Assembly (NCBI GenBank): GCA_028693055.1
Contig: JAQUWD010000038.1
Location: 1-39,317, forward strand
Length of the DNA: 39,317 bases
Direction: 5' to 3'
DNA from: Eubacteriales bacterium
GTDB lineage: Bacteria; Bacillota; Clostridia; Christensenellales; Aristaeellaceae
In this document: positions 1-7,987 of the stretch, one piece after another
Layout of the letters: the number at the start of each line of letters is the position of its first letter
Numbering within the stretch: position 1 is the first letter of the stretch
The notes under the pieces: model-generated
Told to the model about the DNA's origin: nothing
Seen by the model: the letters and a program-made list of their open reading frames with translations, nothing else
Databases searched by the model: none
Translations under genes and position numbers: made by a program

Positions 1-44
1 AGCGCTTCGGTACACCCTTTCGGGCGGCCGTAGCGCTTGTTTTT
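1..44 (+). terminator. terminator-like hairpin at the window edge
   Basis: Positions 1-10 pair with 28-37 (AGCGCTTCGG against CCGTAGCGCT, one mismatch), and a T-rich tail (TGTTTTT) follows at 38-44. This looks like an intrinsic terminator for a rightward gene ending before the window. The left edge is cut, so the full stem cannot be seen. Confidence 0.4.
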
Positions 45-74
45 ATGGGGTCTCGGGAAGTTTAGGGATTCAAT

Positions 75-127
75 GGGGCCGTCTTTACTGGTTAATTTCT
101 TCTAACCGTTTTGAGACAGCCCCTTTT
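75..127 (+). terminator. long imperfect terminator hairpin
   Basis: Three nested paired blocks are visible: GGGGC 75-79 with GCCCC 119-123, GTCT 81-84 with AGAC 114-117, and GGTTA 90-94 with TAACC 103-107. TTTT follows at 124-127. It is oriented for rightward transcription and lies just before a decayed small reading frame. Confidence 0.5.
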
Positions 128-156
128 GCTTATCCAAATGAACGGTGGAGTAAGCG

Positions 157-330
157 ATGGAAAAGCTCGTCTGCTATGACAAGCTGCAAAAGAAGAAGCA
201 ACACGAGATCGACCAACGGAAATGTAGCTCGTAGCAGGGAGTCAACCTCGTGACACGCAGGCCGGAAAGTAGCAAAGCCTACAGCGCAGGACTGGAAGAA
301 GAATCCTTCTGCTGCCGGTGGGCTCCCAGC
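157..330 (+). pseudogene. decayed small conserved-type gene (nonsense and frameshift)
   Basis: An ATG at 157 opens a frame of 25 codons ending in TAG at 232-234. The same frame continues past the stop into VTRRPESSKAY (from about 250). From memory, small clostridial proteins of about 60 residues have a lysine-rich start of the YEKLSKKKQ type, then a Trp-containing linker, then an NPVTRKPENSKAYN-type motif. Here the expected Trp position is a stop, and a +1 shift near 289 gives a better continuation (DWKKN). A nonsense codon plus a frameshift therefore fit a dead copy. The family match is from memory and the piece is short, so certainty is low. Confidence 0.35.
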
Positions 331-342
331 ATCATGCTCTTC

Positions 343-2121
343 CTATTTCTCTGTCTTTTCGCAGGCTGCTGGTTGGCTGTTAATCGCACAGATCACAGCG
401 GGGTCGAACTTCGGCTTTCGCTGATAGGTGTACAGACCGTTAACCTCCTGCTCCACGTCGGTCAGCTGGGTGTAGCAGAAGCCGAAATGATCAGGGTTTT
501 GAAGCAAAGCTTCCGTCATGCCACGATAGCGCTGTAAGAATTCCTCCGCTGTCTTCGGGCCTTCACCGTACCCCCAGCCGAAGAGGTCGTCGGGGTTCCA
601 GCGGATGCCGCCGTATTCGCTGACAAAAACCGGCTGTCCGGGCTTGCGCAGCTGGCGATCGGGGAAGCGCTCATAAATGGGCTCTGTTCCGGGCCCGTAC
701 CGCCGTCTGAATTCCGCTGGATCCTGCTCATAGTCGTGAACGTCAAATATATCGCTTTCCGTATGAAAATTACCGCTGGTATCAATGCAGGGACGGTTGG
801 GATCCAGCCGCTTGGTCAAGCGATAGGTCTGAGCCAGCACCGCATCGCATTGACGACGTCCGTTAACATCCCATGTTTCGTTGAAGGGGCACCAGCCGAT
901 AATGCTGGGCGCGCTGTAATCCCGTCGCACCGCATCCGGCCATTCCTTCAGGAAAGCGGATAAAGCGTCAATGCGGCTGTAATCCAAGCCCCAGTTCGCC
1001 ATTTCTCCCCAGCATAAATAGCCCAGCCGATCTGCCCAGTATAGGTATCGCGCTTCAAACACCTTTTGATGCAGCCGCGCACCGTTAAAGCCCATCGCCA
1101 TGGAAAGCTCAATATCTCCCCGCAGCGCGTCGTCGCTGGGCGCGGTATAAATCCCGTCGGGATAGAACCCTTGGTCCAGCACCAGCCGTTGGAATATCGG
1201 GCGGTCGTTAATCAAAAAGCGCATGCCGTCAAAGCGCACCGTACGCAGACCGAAATAGCTTTCCAGCGTATCTGTAGGCTGACCGTCCTTCGTAAGGGTC
1301 AGGCGGAGATCATAGAGGTTTGGCTCCCCCACGTTCCAGTAATGGCCGCCGATAACGGGGAGGGTCAGCTCCACGCTGTCGCCGCCCACCTTCGCTTCTC
1401 CCTCACCGGCTGGTTCACCGCCGAACATTGCTTGAGCATGAAGGGTGCAGCCTTTTCCACCCCGAATATCGGCGCGGATGTGCAGCCGGTCGTTCGCTGC
1501 GTCGGGGGTTAAAAAGACATGGGCGATGCTATCCGCGCTGGCCCATTCCAGCCATACGGTCTGCCAAATCCCCGTGGTGCGGGTGTAGAAGCAGCCGTAG
1601 GATTCATACTTCTCACTTTGTTTGCCGGTGGGCTGCATGCCGTCCCGAGTATCATCCTCGGCACAGACGGTCAGCAGGTTTTCGCCGATCTTAAGCGCAT
1701 CGGTGATTTCCAGCGTGAAGGAGGTGTATCCGCCTTCGTGTACGCCTACGCTGGTTCCGTTCACCCAAGCCTCGGTACGGTAATCCACCGCGCCAAAGTT
1801 CAGGAAAACCCGTTTCCCCGCGGCCTCCGGGGGGAGTGCAAAGGAACGTTTATACCATACGCAGCGCATAAAATCGGTATTGCCAATGCCGGAAAGCCGA
1901 CTTTCCGGGCAGAAAGGAACCGTAATACGCTCCGGCAGCGTTTCGGCTTCGACCAGTCCCCGTGTGCGGCCGGATACGCCCTGATCGATGGCAAACTGCC
2001 ATTCTCCATTGAGGTTCATCCACCCTTGCCGGACAAACTGAGGACGAGGATACTCGGGGCGAGGGATCATTTGACCGTCTGCTGCGGGGTTTAGCAGTTC
2101 GCTTGGCTTGCTTGTGTTCAT
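343..2121 (-). CDS. glycoside hydrolase family 2 (beta-galactosidase/beta-glucuronidase type)
   Basis: This 592-residue cytoplasmic protein has no signal peptide and carries the three core GH2 domains: a sugar-binding jelly roll (about 30-190), an Ig-like domain (about 195-295) and a TIM barrel (about 300-585). The retaining catalytic pair is visible as Glu415 in WCPFNETW (acid/base) and Glu502 in VFVSEYGG (nucleophile). It is shorter than LacZ (about 1,020) and lacks the extra C-terminal domains, so it resembles the compact group that splits beta-galactosides or beta-glucuronides. The substrate cannot be told by eye. The ATG at 2121 follows an AAAGGG ribosome binding site. The gene stands alone and faces away from the export operon. 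Its control region holds a consensus promoter and two palindromes, so it is probably under a sugar-responsive repressor. Confidence 0.88.
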   Translation of the reverse strand: MNTSKPSELLNPAADGQMIPRPEYPRPQFVRQGWMNLNGEWQFAIDQGVSGRTRGLVEAETLPERITVPFCPESRLSGIGNTDFMRCVWYKRSFALPPEAAGKRVFLNFGAVDYRTEAWVNGTSVGVHEGGYTSFTLEITDALKIGENLLTVCAEDDTRDGMQPTGKQSEKYESYGCFYTRTTGIWQTVWLEWASADSIAHVFLTPDAANDRLHIRADIRGGKGCTLHAQAMFGGEPAGEGEAKVGGDSVELTLPVIGGHYWNVGEPNLYDLRLTLTKDGQPTDTLESYFGLRTVRFDGMRFLINDRPIFQRLVLDQGFYPDGIYTAPSDDALRGDIELSMAMGFNGARLHQKVFEARYLYWADRLGYLCWGEMANWGLDYSRIDALSAFLKEWPDAVRRDYSAPSIIGWCPFNETWDVNGRRQCDAVLAQTYRLTKRLDPNRPCIDTSGNFHTESDIFDVHDYEQDPAEFRRRYGPGTEPIYERFPDRQLRKPGQPVFVSEYGGIRWNPDDLFGWGYGEGPKTAEEFLQRYRGMTEALLQNPDHFGFCYTQLTDVEQEVNGLYTYQRKPKFDPAVICAINSQPAACEKTEK

Positions 2122-2160
2122 GATGCATTCCCTTTCGTTTGATTATACCCTAGAATCATT

Positions 2161-2187
2161 ATTTAATACATAATTTATGTATTAAAT
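2161..2187. promoter_or_regulatory. 27-bp perfect palindrome upstream of the GH2 gene
   Basis: Arms 2161-2173 and 2175-2187 are exact reverse complements of 13 bp around one central T. The site is AT-rich and lies between the GH2 start codon and its best promoter, so it would sit in the 5' leader. It could be a dimeric repressor operator or form an RNA hairpin. A TATAAT box for leftward transcription also lies at 2142-2147, next to it. Confidence 0.5.
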
Positions 2188-2240
2188 TAGAATCCGATTT
2201 AATTGCTTGTTTTAAACAATAAACCATCATTCTTGCGTAT

Positions 2241-2269
2241 AGTATAATTTGATTATACAGGAATGTCAA
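2241..2269 (-). promoter_or_regulatory. SigA promoter of the GH2 gene with embedded operator
   Basis: Reading leftward, TTGACA (2269-2264) and TATACT (2246-2241) are separated by 17 bp, close to the SigA consensus. A perfect 7-bp inverted repeat, GTATAAT-TTG-ATTATAC (2242-2258), covers the spacer and the -10 box, the usual place for a repressor operator. The 11-bp half TTTGATTATAC recurs at 2138-2148, nearer the gene. Confidence 0.6.
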
Positions 2270-2360
2270 CGATAAAATACAATTATTATGTAATATTTTA
2301 TGGGGCATGTGAACATACTGTAAAATGCCGTTTTTCCATAGGTTTGGGCCAGGGCGAGCC

Positions 2361-2390
2361 TTGACAGGGAGTAGTTAGCCGACTTATAAT
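2361..2390 (+). promoter_or_regulatory. SigA promoter of the MacAB-type export operon
   Basis: TTGACA at 2361-2366 and TATAAT at 2385-2390 are separated by 18 bp and lie about 50 bp before the first gene, whose GAGGAG ribosome binding site is near 2426-2431. A small ACCCC/GGGGT hairpin lies in the leader at 2397-2411. Confidence 0.6.
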
Positions 2391-2442
2391 CGCAATACCC
2401 CAAACAGGGGTAGGGAAAACCAATAGAGGAGACGAGAATCAT

Positions 2443-3330
2443 ATGAGCCAACTGCCCGTTAAAAAGAAGAAACATAAAAAATGGCCATGGATTGTAGCAG
2501 CCATCGCAATCATTATTCTGGTCGTTATCCTGACAGGCGTAAACTCCGTAAGCGCCGCCTTAAAGGAAGCCGTTGTCACCCGTCGGGATTTGACCACCTA
2601 TTACAGCTTTTCCGGTAATCTGACCCCGGTTTATGACGAGGTGCAGACCGCTAAGGAGGCTCTCAAGGTAAAGGAGCTGTATGTGGCTGAGGGCGATGGG
2701 GTGAAGGAGGGCGACCTCCTATTGCGCGGCGTGGACGGCGCGCGGATCTATGCGGCTCACGACGGCACCATCGAGACCCTTTACCCGGAGCTGAACGATC
2801 AGCTTCAGCCCGGCGCTCAGGTCGCCCGCATTGTGGACTATGACCAGCTGGAGGTCAGTGTGGATGTAGATGAGTATGACGTCGACGCCATTACCTTGGG
2901 TAAAGAGGGAACGGTATATTTGAATGCCTTGGATCGGCAGATTCCCGGCACGGTAACGGAAATTGCTCGCAGCGCCACCGTCGACGGCGGGGTCAGCTAC
3001 TTTAAGGTGAAAATTCGCATCGACGCGCAGGCGCAAGCCCGCAGCGGGATGAGCGTCGAGGTCACCATTTTAAACCAGCAGGCGCTGGGCGTTACCACGC
3101 TGCCCTTGTCTGCTATCAGCTATGACGAATACAACAAGCCCTACGTCCTCAAGAAGGACGAGAAGGGCAAAACTCAATCCGTTTCCATCACCACCGGAGT
3201 CAGCGACGGACAAAATGTCGAAATCACCGCCGGGGTCGAGGACGGAGAGACGGTTTATTACCTAAGCAACGATATGGCCCGCTTCTACGCCATGCGCGAA
3301 AGCATGCTGAGCCAGAGCGCGGGGCGATAA
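2443..3330 (+). CDS. efflux periplasmic-adaptor-like protein (HlyD/MacA family)
   Basis: This 295-residue protein has a lysine-rich cytoplasmic start and one membrane segment (about 14-33). It then has a split biotinyl/lipoyl-like domain (about 55-125, with VKEGDLL and DGTIETLYP) and a beta-barrel region, as in RND/MacA membrane-fusion proteins. It lacks the long coiled-coil hairpin of Gram-negative MacA, which fits a monoderm exporter. It is the first gene of a four-gene operon with an ABC ATPase two bases downstream and a MacB-type permease. It probably links the permease to substrate outside the membrane. The substrate (peptide, antibiotic or lipid) is not evident. Confidence 0.82.
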   Translation: MSQLPVKKKKHKKWPWIVAAIAIIILVVILTGVNSVSAALKEAVVTRRDLTTYYSFSGNLTPVYDEVQTAKEALKVKELYVAEGDGVKEGDLLLRGVDGARIYAAHDGTIETLYPELNDQLQPGAQVARIVDYDQLEVSVDVDEYDVDAITLGKEGTVYLNALDRQIPGTVTEIARSATVDGGVSYFKVKIRIDAQAQARSGMSVEVTILNQQALGVTTLPLSAISYDEYNKPYVLKKDEKGKTQSVSITTGVSDGQNVEITAGVEDGETVYYLSNDMARFYAMRESMLSQSAGR

Positions 3331-3332
3331 GC

Positions 3333-4025
3333 ATGACAACGCCTTTTTTCCAGATGACCGACATCAATAAATCCTACTGGATGGGCGATGAATGGCAGCA
3401 GGTGCTGCGCAACGTGAGCCTTACCATTGAAAAGGGTGAATTTTTAAGCATCCTAGGCCCTAGCGGCTCCGGCAAAAGCACGCTGATGAACATCATCGGC
3501 TGTCTAGATACTCCCACCAAGGGGGAATATATCTTAGACGGACGGCGGGTGGACGATTTGGACGAGGATCAGCTCTCCGCCATCCGCAACAAGGAGATTG
3601 GCTTCATTTTTCAATCCTTTCAGCTATTGAAGCGTCAAAATGCGTTGAGCAACGTGGAGCTGCCCTTAATCTATGCCGGTATGGGTCAGCAGCAGCGCCG
3701 GGAGCGAGCGGAGGAAATGCTCTGCCGGGTAGGCCTTTCGGAAAAGCTGTATCATATGCCCAATCAGCTATCCGGCGGGCAGCAGCAGCGGGTGGCTATC
3801 GCCCGGGCGCTGGCTACCAATCCCGCCATTCTATTGGCTGACGAGCCTACCGGCGCGCTAGATCAAAAAACGGGCAAGCAGGTGATGGAGCTATTCCACG
3901 CGCTGAATAACGAGGGGCATACCATCATCATGATCACCCATGACGTGAGCATCGCAGCCCACGCCTCCCGGATTGTCCGGCTTCTGGATGGGGAGCTGAG
4001 CGAGGGGGTGAAGGAGGATGCTTAA
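3333..4025 (+). CDS. ABC transporter ATP-binding protein (MacB/LolD-type)
   Basis: All ABC ATPase motifs are present in 230 residues: Walker [11 protein letters not shown]-loop IFQSFQLL, signature LSGGQQQR, Walker [13 protein letters not shown] and the switch His in MITHD. The length and the SFQLL segment are typical of the MacB/LolD/FtsE-like ATPases that work with FtsX-type permeases. It starts two bases after the adaptor gene stops and overlaps the permease gene by 8 bp, so the three are translated together. Confidence 0.93.
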   Translation: MTTPFFQMTDINKSYWMGDEWQQVLRNVSLTIEKGEFLSILGPSGSGKSTLMNIIGCLDTPTKGEYILDGRRVDDLDEDQLSAIRNKEIGFIFQSFQLLKRQNALSNVELPLIYAGMGQQQRRERAEEMLCRVGLSEKLYHMPNQLSGGQQQRVAIARALATNPAILLADEPTGALDQKTGKQVMELFHALNNEGHTIIMITHDVSIAAHASRIVRLLDGELSEGVKEDA

Positions 4026-5208
4026 GGAAAGCCTGCGCATGTCTCTTTCCAATATTAAAGGCAACAAAATGCGCTCCTTTTTGACCATATTGGGGATCAT
4101 CATCGGCGTGATGGCTATCATTACCTTAATCACCGTTATGGAAAGCGCCACGCAGGAGGTTACCGCCCAATTTGAAAGCTTAGGCACCGGCAAGCTCAAC
4201 GTACAGGCGCAGGGTACGGCGCTCAAGCGCGGCTTGACGGAGAACGATCTACGAGAAATCGAAGCGTTGGAAAACGTAAGCGGCATCTCCCCTACCCTAT
4301 CGCAAAGCATGAGCGTGGTCTATAACCGCGCCGTGCTGGAGGACGTAAGCATCAACGGCAACGGCTTCGCCTATTTTCGTCAGAACCCCGATGCAGTGGA
4401 ACGGGGGCGCGCGCTTCTGCCGATCGATCAAGAGCAGTACAGCAGGGTTTGTCTCATCGACAGCGATCTAGCGCAGAATCTTTTCTCCGGCGTCAATCCC
4501 TTGGGCAAGCCGGTGCTGGTCAAGGGCGTTCGCCTGACCATTGTGGGCTTGCTCAGCGACCCGGACGTGAACGATGTGATGAGCCAAATGAACACCCAAA
4601 CCCAGAACGGCAAAATCATTTTGCCCTACACCACCTACATGCGGCTCTTTGGGGTGAAGGGGGTAACCGGGGTCGAGGTTTACGTAACCGACACCAATCG
4701 CACGGACGATACGGTGAACGCGCTGGAAGCCAAGCTGGATAAAGCCTTTAACTACAAGGACGACAGCTACAACGTCATCAACATGGAAAGCCTGCTGGAC
4801 GTGATGAATACCATGATGGGGCTAATGACCAACCTGCTGGTGGGCATCGCCAGCATCGCATTATTGGTAGGCGGTATCGGCATCATGAACATGATGCTGG
4901 TCAGCGTAACGGAGCGCACCAACGAAATCGGTCTGCGCAAGGCCCTTGGCGCACGACCCAAAAGCATACAGGTTCAGTTTTTAATGGAGAGCATCATTCT
5001 CTCTTTGCTAGGCGGGCTGATCGGGGTTATGTTAGGCGTTGCCATCAGCATGCTGCTCAGCAATATGATGGGGATTGCCTTTGTCCTATCCGGCGGCGCG
5101 ATTGCGTTGGGCGTGGGCTTCTCGCTGGCGGTTGGCGTTGTTTTCGGTTGGGCGCCCGCCCGTAAAGCCAGCGCGCTTAACCCCATCGACGCGCTCAGAA
5201 GCATATAA
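4018..5208 (+). CDS. MacB-type ABC permease (FtsX domain)
   Basis: This 396-residue protein starts with a membrane segment (about 18-42), followed by a large extracytoplasmic MacB core domain (about 45-270). Three C-terminal membrane segments lie near 275-300, 320-350 and 355-385. The conserved FtsX-type stretch VSVTERTNEIGLRKALGA sits before the third. This is the standard layout of MacB mechanotransmission transporters, which move substrate without a classic channel. It is co-translated with the ATPase by an 8-bp overlap and is followed 15 bp later by a second adaptor-like gene. Confidence 0.92.
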   Translation: MLKESLRMSLSNIKGNKMRSFLTILGIIIGVMAIITLITVMESATQEVTAQFESLGTGKLNVQAQGTALKRGLTENDLREIEALENVSGISPTLSQSMSVVYNRAVLEDVSINGNGFAYFRQNPDAVERGRALLPIDQEQYSRVCLIDSDLAQNLFSGVNPLGKPVLVKGVRLTIVGLLSDPDVNDVMSQMNTQTQNGKIILPYTTYMRLFGVKGVTGVEVYVTDTNRTDDTVNALEAKLDKAFNYKDDSYNVINMESLLDVMNTMMGLMTNLLVGIASIALLVGGIGIMNMMLVSVTERTNEIGLRKALGARPKSIQVQFLMESIILSLLGGLIGVMLGVAISMLLSNMMGIAFVLSGGAIALGVGFSLAVGVVFGWAPARKASALNPIDALRSI

Positions 5209-5223
5209 GGAGGAACTATAGTC

Positions 5224-6291
5224 ATGAAACGAATTCTATCAGCGTTGTGCGTGCTGATCATCCTGACCGCCACAACCGCCGTCGGCGTCGCGCAGGGACA
5301 GGAAGCCCTTATTCTAAGCGCTACCGTTTGCCCCAATACGGAGGTCGCGCTCAAAGCGCCCGCCACCGGGGAGCTTCGGCATTTTTCCCTAAAAGCCGGC
5401 GATGTGGTTCCTGCCGGAGAAACGCTGTTTACCGTTGAGCCGGTGAAGGTGTATGCGGAAATTGACGGCACGGTAGCCGGCGTTTACGCCGGTGCGGGCG
5501 AGAGCGCGGACGCGGCAACGGCCCGCTACGGCGCTGTGATGCAGCTGGAATACGAGGATCGCTACATTCTGGAATGCTCGGAGCAAACCGGGTATAACAG
5601 TGAGGAAAACCGCGATCTATTTGTGGGCACACCGGTATATCTGCGTTCTGCCAACGAGCGCCATTTCGCCGACGGCGTTATCACGGAGGTAAGCGGCGGC
5701 GGCTTTGTGGTTTCGGTGCTAGGCGGCGATCTGGTCTATACGCAGGATGTAAAGGTATACCGACAGTCGGATTATGACAACCGAACCCTACTGGCCCGGG
5801 CAAAGCTAAAAAGCATTCCCCCCTACGGGGTTCACGCCAGCGGCACCGTGGTAGAGCTGGCGGTTGCCCGGGGCGACAAGGTGCGCGCGGGGGATTTTCT
5901 TCTTTCCTACGTACCTGACGTTTTGGAGCCGGAGCAGCGCAAGCGGACGCATCCCACCGCTTTAGAGGCAGAGGAGGATTGGGTGATTCTCAGCGTAAGC
6001 GCCCAGCAGGGAGCCAGCGTACAAAAAGGGCAGCTCTTGGCGGTGGTCTGCCCGGTCGGCGATTACCGTTTGGAGGCGCAAGCCAAGGAAAGCGAGCTTA
6101 GGGACCTTCAAATCGGGGATCGTCTTACCGCCCGCTTTGAGGAAGCAGGCGCACCGACTGTGGAAGCCACCCTCACAGCTACCAGCGCACTAGGCGTTGC
6201 AGACGGAGACGAAAGCAGATACACCGTCTATTTCAGCTTGGAACCTAGCGAGGGCATGCTGCTGGGCATGCACGCAACGCTGGAACGGTAG
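5224..6291 (+). CDS. second HlyD-like, lipoyl-domain exported protein
   Basis: This 355-residue protein begins with a signal peptide (about 1-23, cut near VAQGQ) and has an AGGAGG ribosome binding site. The sequence has lipoyl/barrel-sandwich hallmarks: LKAGDVVPAGETLF (about 58-71) and a second such unit near 210-230 and 255-285 (GASVQKGQLLAVV). No membrane anchor follows the signal. It sits at the end of the MacAB-type operon and probably assembles with the first adaptor. Most such operons have one adaptor, so a second diverged one is notable. Exact family membership is less certain than the fold. Confidence 0.7.
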   Translation: MKRILSALCVLIILTATTAVGVAQGQEALILSATVCPNTEVALKAPATGELRHFSLKAGDVVPAGETLFTVEPVKVYAEIDGTVAGVYAGAGESADAATARYGAVMQLEYEDRYILECSEQTGYNSEENRDLFVGTPVYLRSANERHFADGVITEVSGGGFVVSVLGGDLVYTQDVKVYRQSDYDNRTLLARAKLKSIPPYGVHASGTVVELAVARGDKVRAGDFLLSYVPDVLEPEQRKRTHPTALEAEEDWVILSVSAQQGASVQKGQLLAVVCPVGDYRLEAQAKESELRDLQIGDRLTARFEEAGAPTVEATLTATSALGVADGDESRYTVYFSLEPSEGMLLGMHATLER

Positions 6292-6333
6292 GGGCTTTCA
6301 GCCCCTACGACCCCGACAAGGGCTATGCCCTTG
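6289..6333. repeat. two GC-rich hairpins after the export operon
   Basis: TAGGGGCT (6289-6296) pairs exactly with AGCCCCTA (6300-6307) and includes the stop codon of the upstream gene. CAAGGGC (6317-6323) pairs with GCCCTTG (6327-6333). Neither is followed by a T-run, so they may protect the 3' end or be dispersed intergenic dyads. The rest of the gap to 6472 shows nothing clear. Confidence 0.45.
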
Positions 6334-6484
6334 ACCCGTCATTGTTTATCAGTTGGCACGATATTGCTACAGAAATATTGTTTTTGAAGCTTCTATAGGG
6401 GTTGGCTGAGGACGCCCAGTCTCTTCACACATTTGCATCCTACCTATACAATGGGAAAAATAGGTACGAAGGATGCATACTGTG

Positions 6485-7144
6485 ATGAGAAGCCTAGTAC
6501 AGACGCTGCTGTGTCCGCAGGAAAACACCTGCCATCTTTGCGGCACGCTTTTGTCCGCAGGGGAGCAAACTTTATGCGTTGAATGTGAGCAAGCGCTGAA
6601 GCGCCGTCAAATCCACGCGTTTGAAGCGCCCTCCACCGAATACCCGCCTATCGCGTTGGTTCTGTCCGCCTATTGGTTTGACGAAGAGGCTCGGCAGCTT
6701 GTTCATCAGTTAAAATTCAGCGCGGACTATGCCTCAGCCCTTCCGCTGGCGGAGGGCATGGCCGGCCTATATGCAGACTTTCGAGGTTTGATCGGCGTGG
6801 TGGACGGCGTCATTCCTGTACCCGTTCACCCCTCCCGGTTTCGCTTAAGAGGCTACAACCAAGCGGAGGTGCTGGCAAATGCCTTTTGCCGCCATACGTC
6901 GCTGCCCCTCTTTGCCGATCTGCTCCTTCGGGTGCAGCATGGCTCTTCCCAAGTTCAACGAAGCCGCGCGGAACGCTTCACCGCCATGGAGGGCGCTTTC
7001 CGGGCGGCAAAGCCCATTTCCGGCGGTCGTTTTCTATTGATTGACGATGTGCTGACGACAGGCGCTACCGCAATTGCCTGTACAAAATGCCTGCTGGAAG
7101 CCGGAGCGGACAGCGTTGTCCTATTAACTGCCTGCCGCGCATAA
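6485..7144 (+). CDS. ComF-family phosphoribosyltransferase-like protein
   Basis: This protein has a CHLCG...CVEC zinc-ribbon near the N-terminus, then a type I phosphoribosyltransferase domain with the PRPP-binding loop LLIDDVLTTGATA and a VIPVPVHPSRFRLRGYNQAE stretch typical of ComFC. ComF proteins take part in DNA uptake in competent Firmicutes, but most genomes carry the gene alone, as here. An upstream ATG at 6473 sits directly on the GAAGG ribosome binding site, so I prefer the ATG at 6485 (220 residues). GTG 6482 is also possible. Confidence 0.85.
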   Translation: MRSLVQTLLCPQENTCHLCGTLLSAGEQTLCVECEQALKRRQIHAFEAPSTEYPPIALVLSAYWFDEEARQLVHQLKFSADYASALPLAEGMAGLYADFRGLIGVVDGVIPVPVHPSRFRLRGYNQAEVLANAFCRHTSLPLFADLLLRVQHGSSQVQRSRAERFTAMEGAFRAAKPISGGRFLLIDDVLTTGATAIACTKCLLEAGADSVVLLTACRA

Positions 7145-7198
7145 AAAAATACTTTTGCAGCATACTTCCTCCTATATCCATAAGGGAGGCGTTCGGCT

Positions 7199-7915
7199 GT
7201 GATAGCGTCCGATTTGGGACAAGTAGCGATTTTCAGTGTCTTTTCTTTGGCGGCATTATTTTTGCTGACCAAGCTGATGGGAAACCGTCAAATGAGCCAA
7301 TTGACCATGTTTGACTACATTACGGGAATTTCAATCGGTTCCTTAGCGTCGGAGGTAGCCAGTCATCCGGATCCGGACAGCTGGCTGGGGTTGGTAGCTA
7401 TGCTCATCTACGGCTTGATCACGGTGGGCATCAATATCTGGAACACCCGTTCCTTAAAAGCAAGAAATCTATTTCTCGGCTCTCCGCTAGTGATCTTCGA
7501 CCACGGCAAGCTCTATTTTGATAACCTCAAAAAAGCAAAGCTGGATTTAAACGAGATTATGGCGGAGTGCCGCTCCGCCGGTTACTTTGATCCGGCGCAA
7601 TTGCAAATGATCATCCTTGAGGTAAACGGCAAGCTTTCCTTTTTGCCTAACGAAGTCAATCGCCCCCTAACGCCTGCCGACATGAACATCGCTCCGACGC
7701 AGGAGCGGCCGATTGTGGCTGTGATCATGGACGGCGTACTCTTCCCAAAGCGGCTTCGCTCCGTTGGGCTTTCGGAGGAATGGCTGCAAAAGCAGATGGA
7801 AATCCAAGATTTCCACAGCTACTCGGATATTTTGCTAGCCACGGTGGATTGCGATAACGAGCTGGCAATTTATGAAAAGGATAGCAACCGGCGCAGTAAG
7901 GACTACTATGCTTGA
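7199..7915 (+). CDS. DUF421 (YetF-like) membrane protein
   Basis: The 238-residue protein has three N-terminal membrane segments (about 5-25, 35-55 and 60-80) with the DUF421 motif KLMGNRQMSQLTMFDYITGI. A soluble C-terminal domain of two small alpha/beta repeats follows, ending in an acidic/basic tail. In B. subtilis, relatives (YetF, YkjA) have been linked to the spore membrane. The start is GTG with GGGAGG nine bases upstream. No partner gene is evident. Confidence 0.85.
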   Translation: MIASDLGQVAIFSVFSLAALFLLTKLMGNRQMSQLTMFDYITGISIGSLASEVASHPDPDSWLGLVAMLIYGLITVGINIWNTRSLKARNLFLGSPLVIFDHGKLYFDNLKKAKLDLNEIMAECRSAGYFDPAQLQMIILEVNGKLSFLPNEVNRPLTPADMNIAPTQERPIVAVIMDGVLFPKRLRSVGLSEEWLQKQMEIQDFHSYSDILLATVDCDNELAIYEKDSNRRSKDYYA

Positions 7916-7940
7916 CGCGTAAAGACGAAACCGTTACAAT
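7912..7940 (+). promoter_or_regulatory. SigA promoter of the CorA gene
   Basis: TTGACG (7912-7917) and TACAAT (7935-7940) are spaced by 17 bp. The -35 box overlaps the stop codon of the preceding gene, and the CorA start codon is 48 bp downstream. Confidence 0.5.
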
Positions 7941-7987
7941 CATCCTGTGGTTTTTCATCCAAAGCGGTTCACAGGAGGACATTACAA

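Noticed and set aside
250..537. Frame starting at GTG 250 as an intact protein
   Set aside because: It lacks a ribosome binding site and runs antisense into the GH2 gene; better read as the downstream part of a decayed small gene.
1519..2094. Rightward open frame of 191 codons inside the GH2 region
   Set aside because: It is antisense to the GH2 gene, which has clear catalytic motifs; no family features or ribosome binding site.
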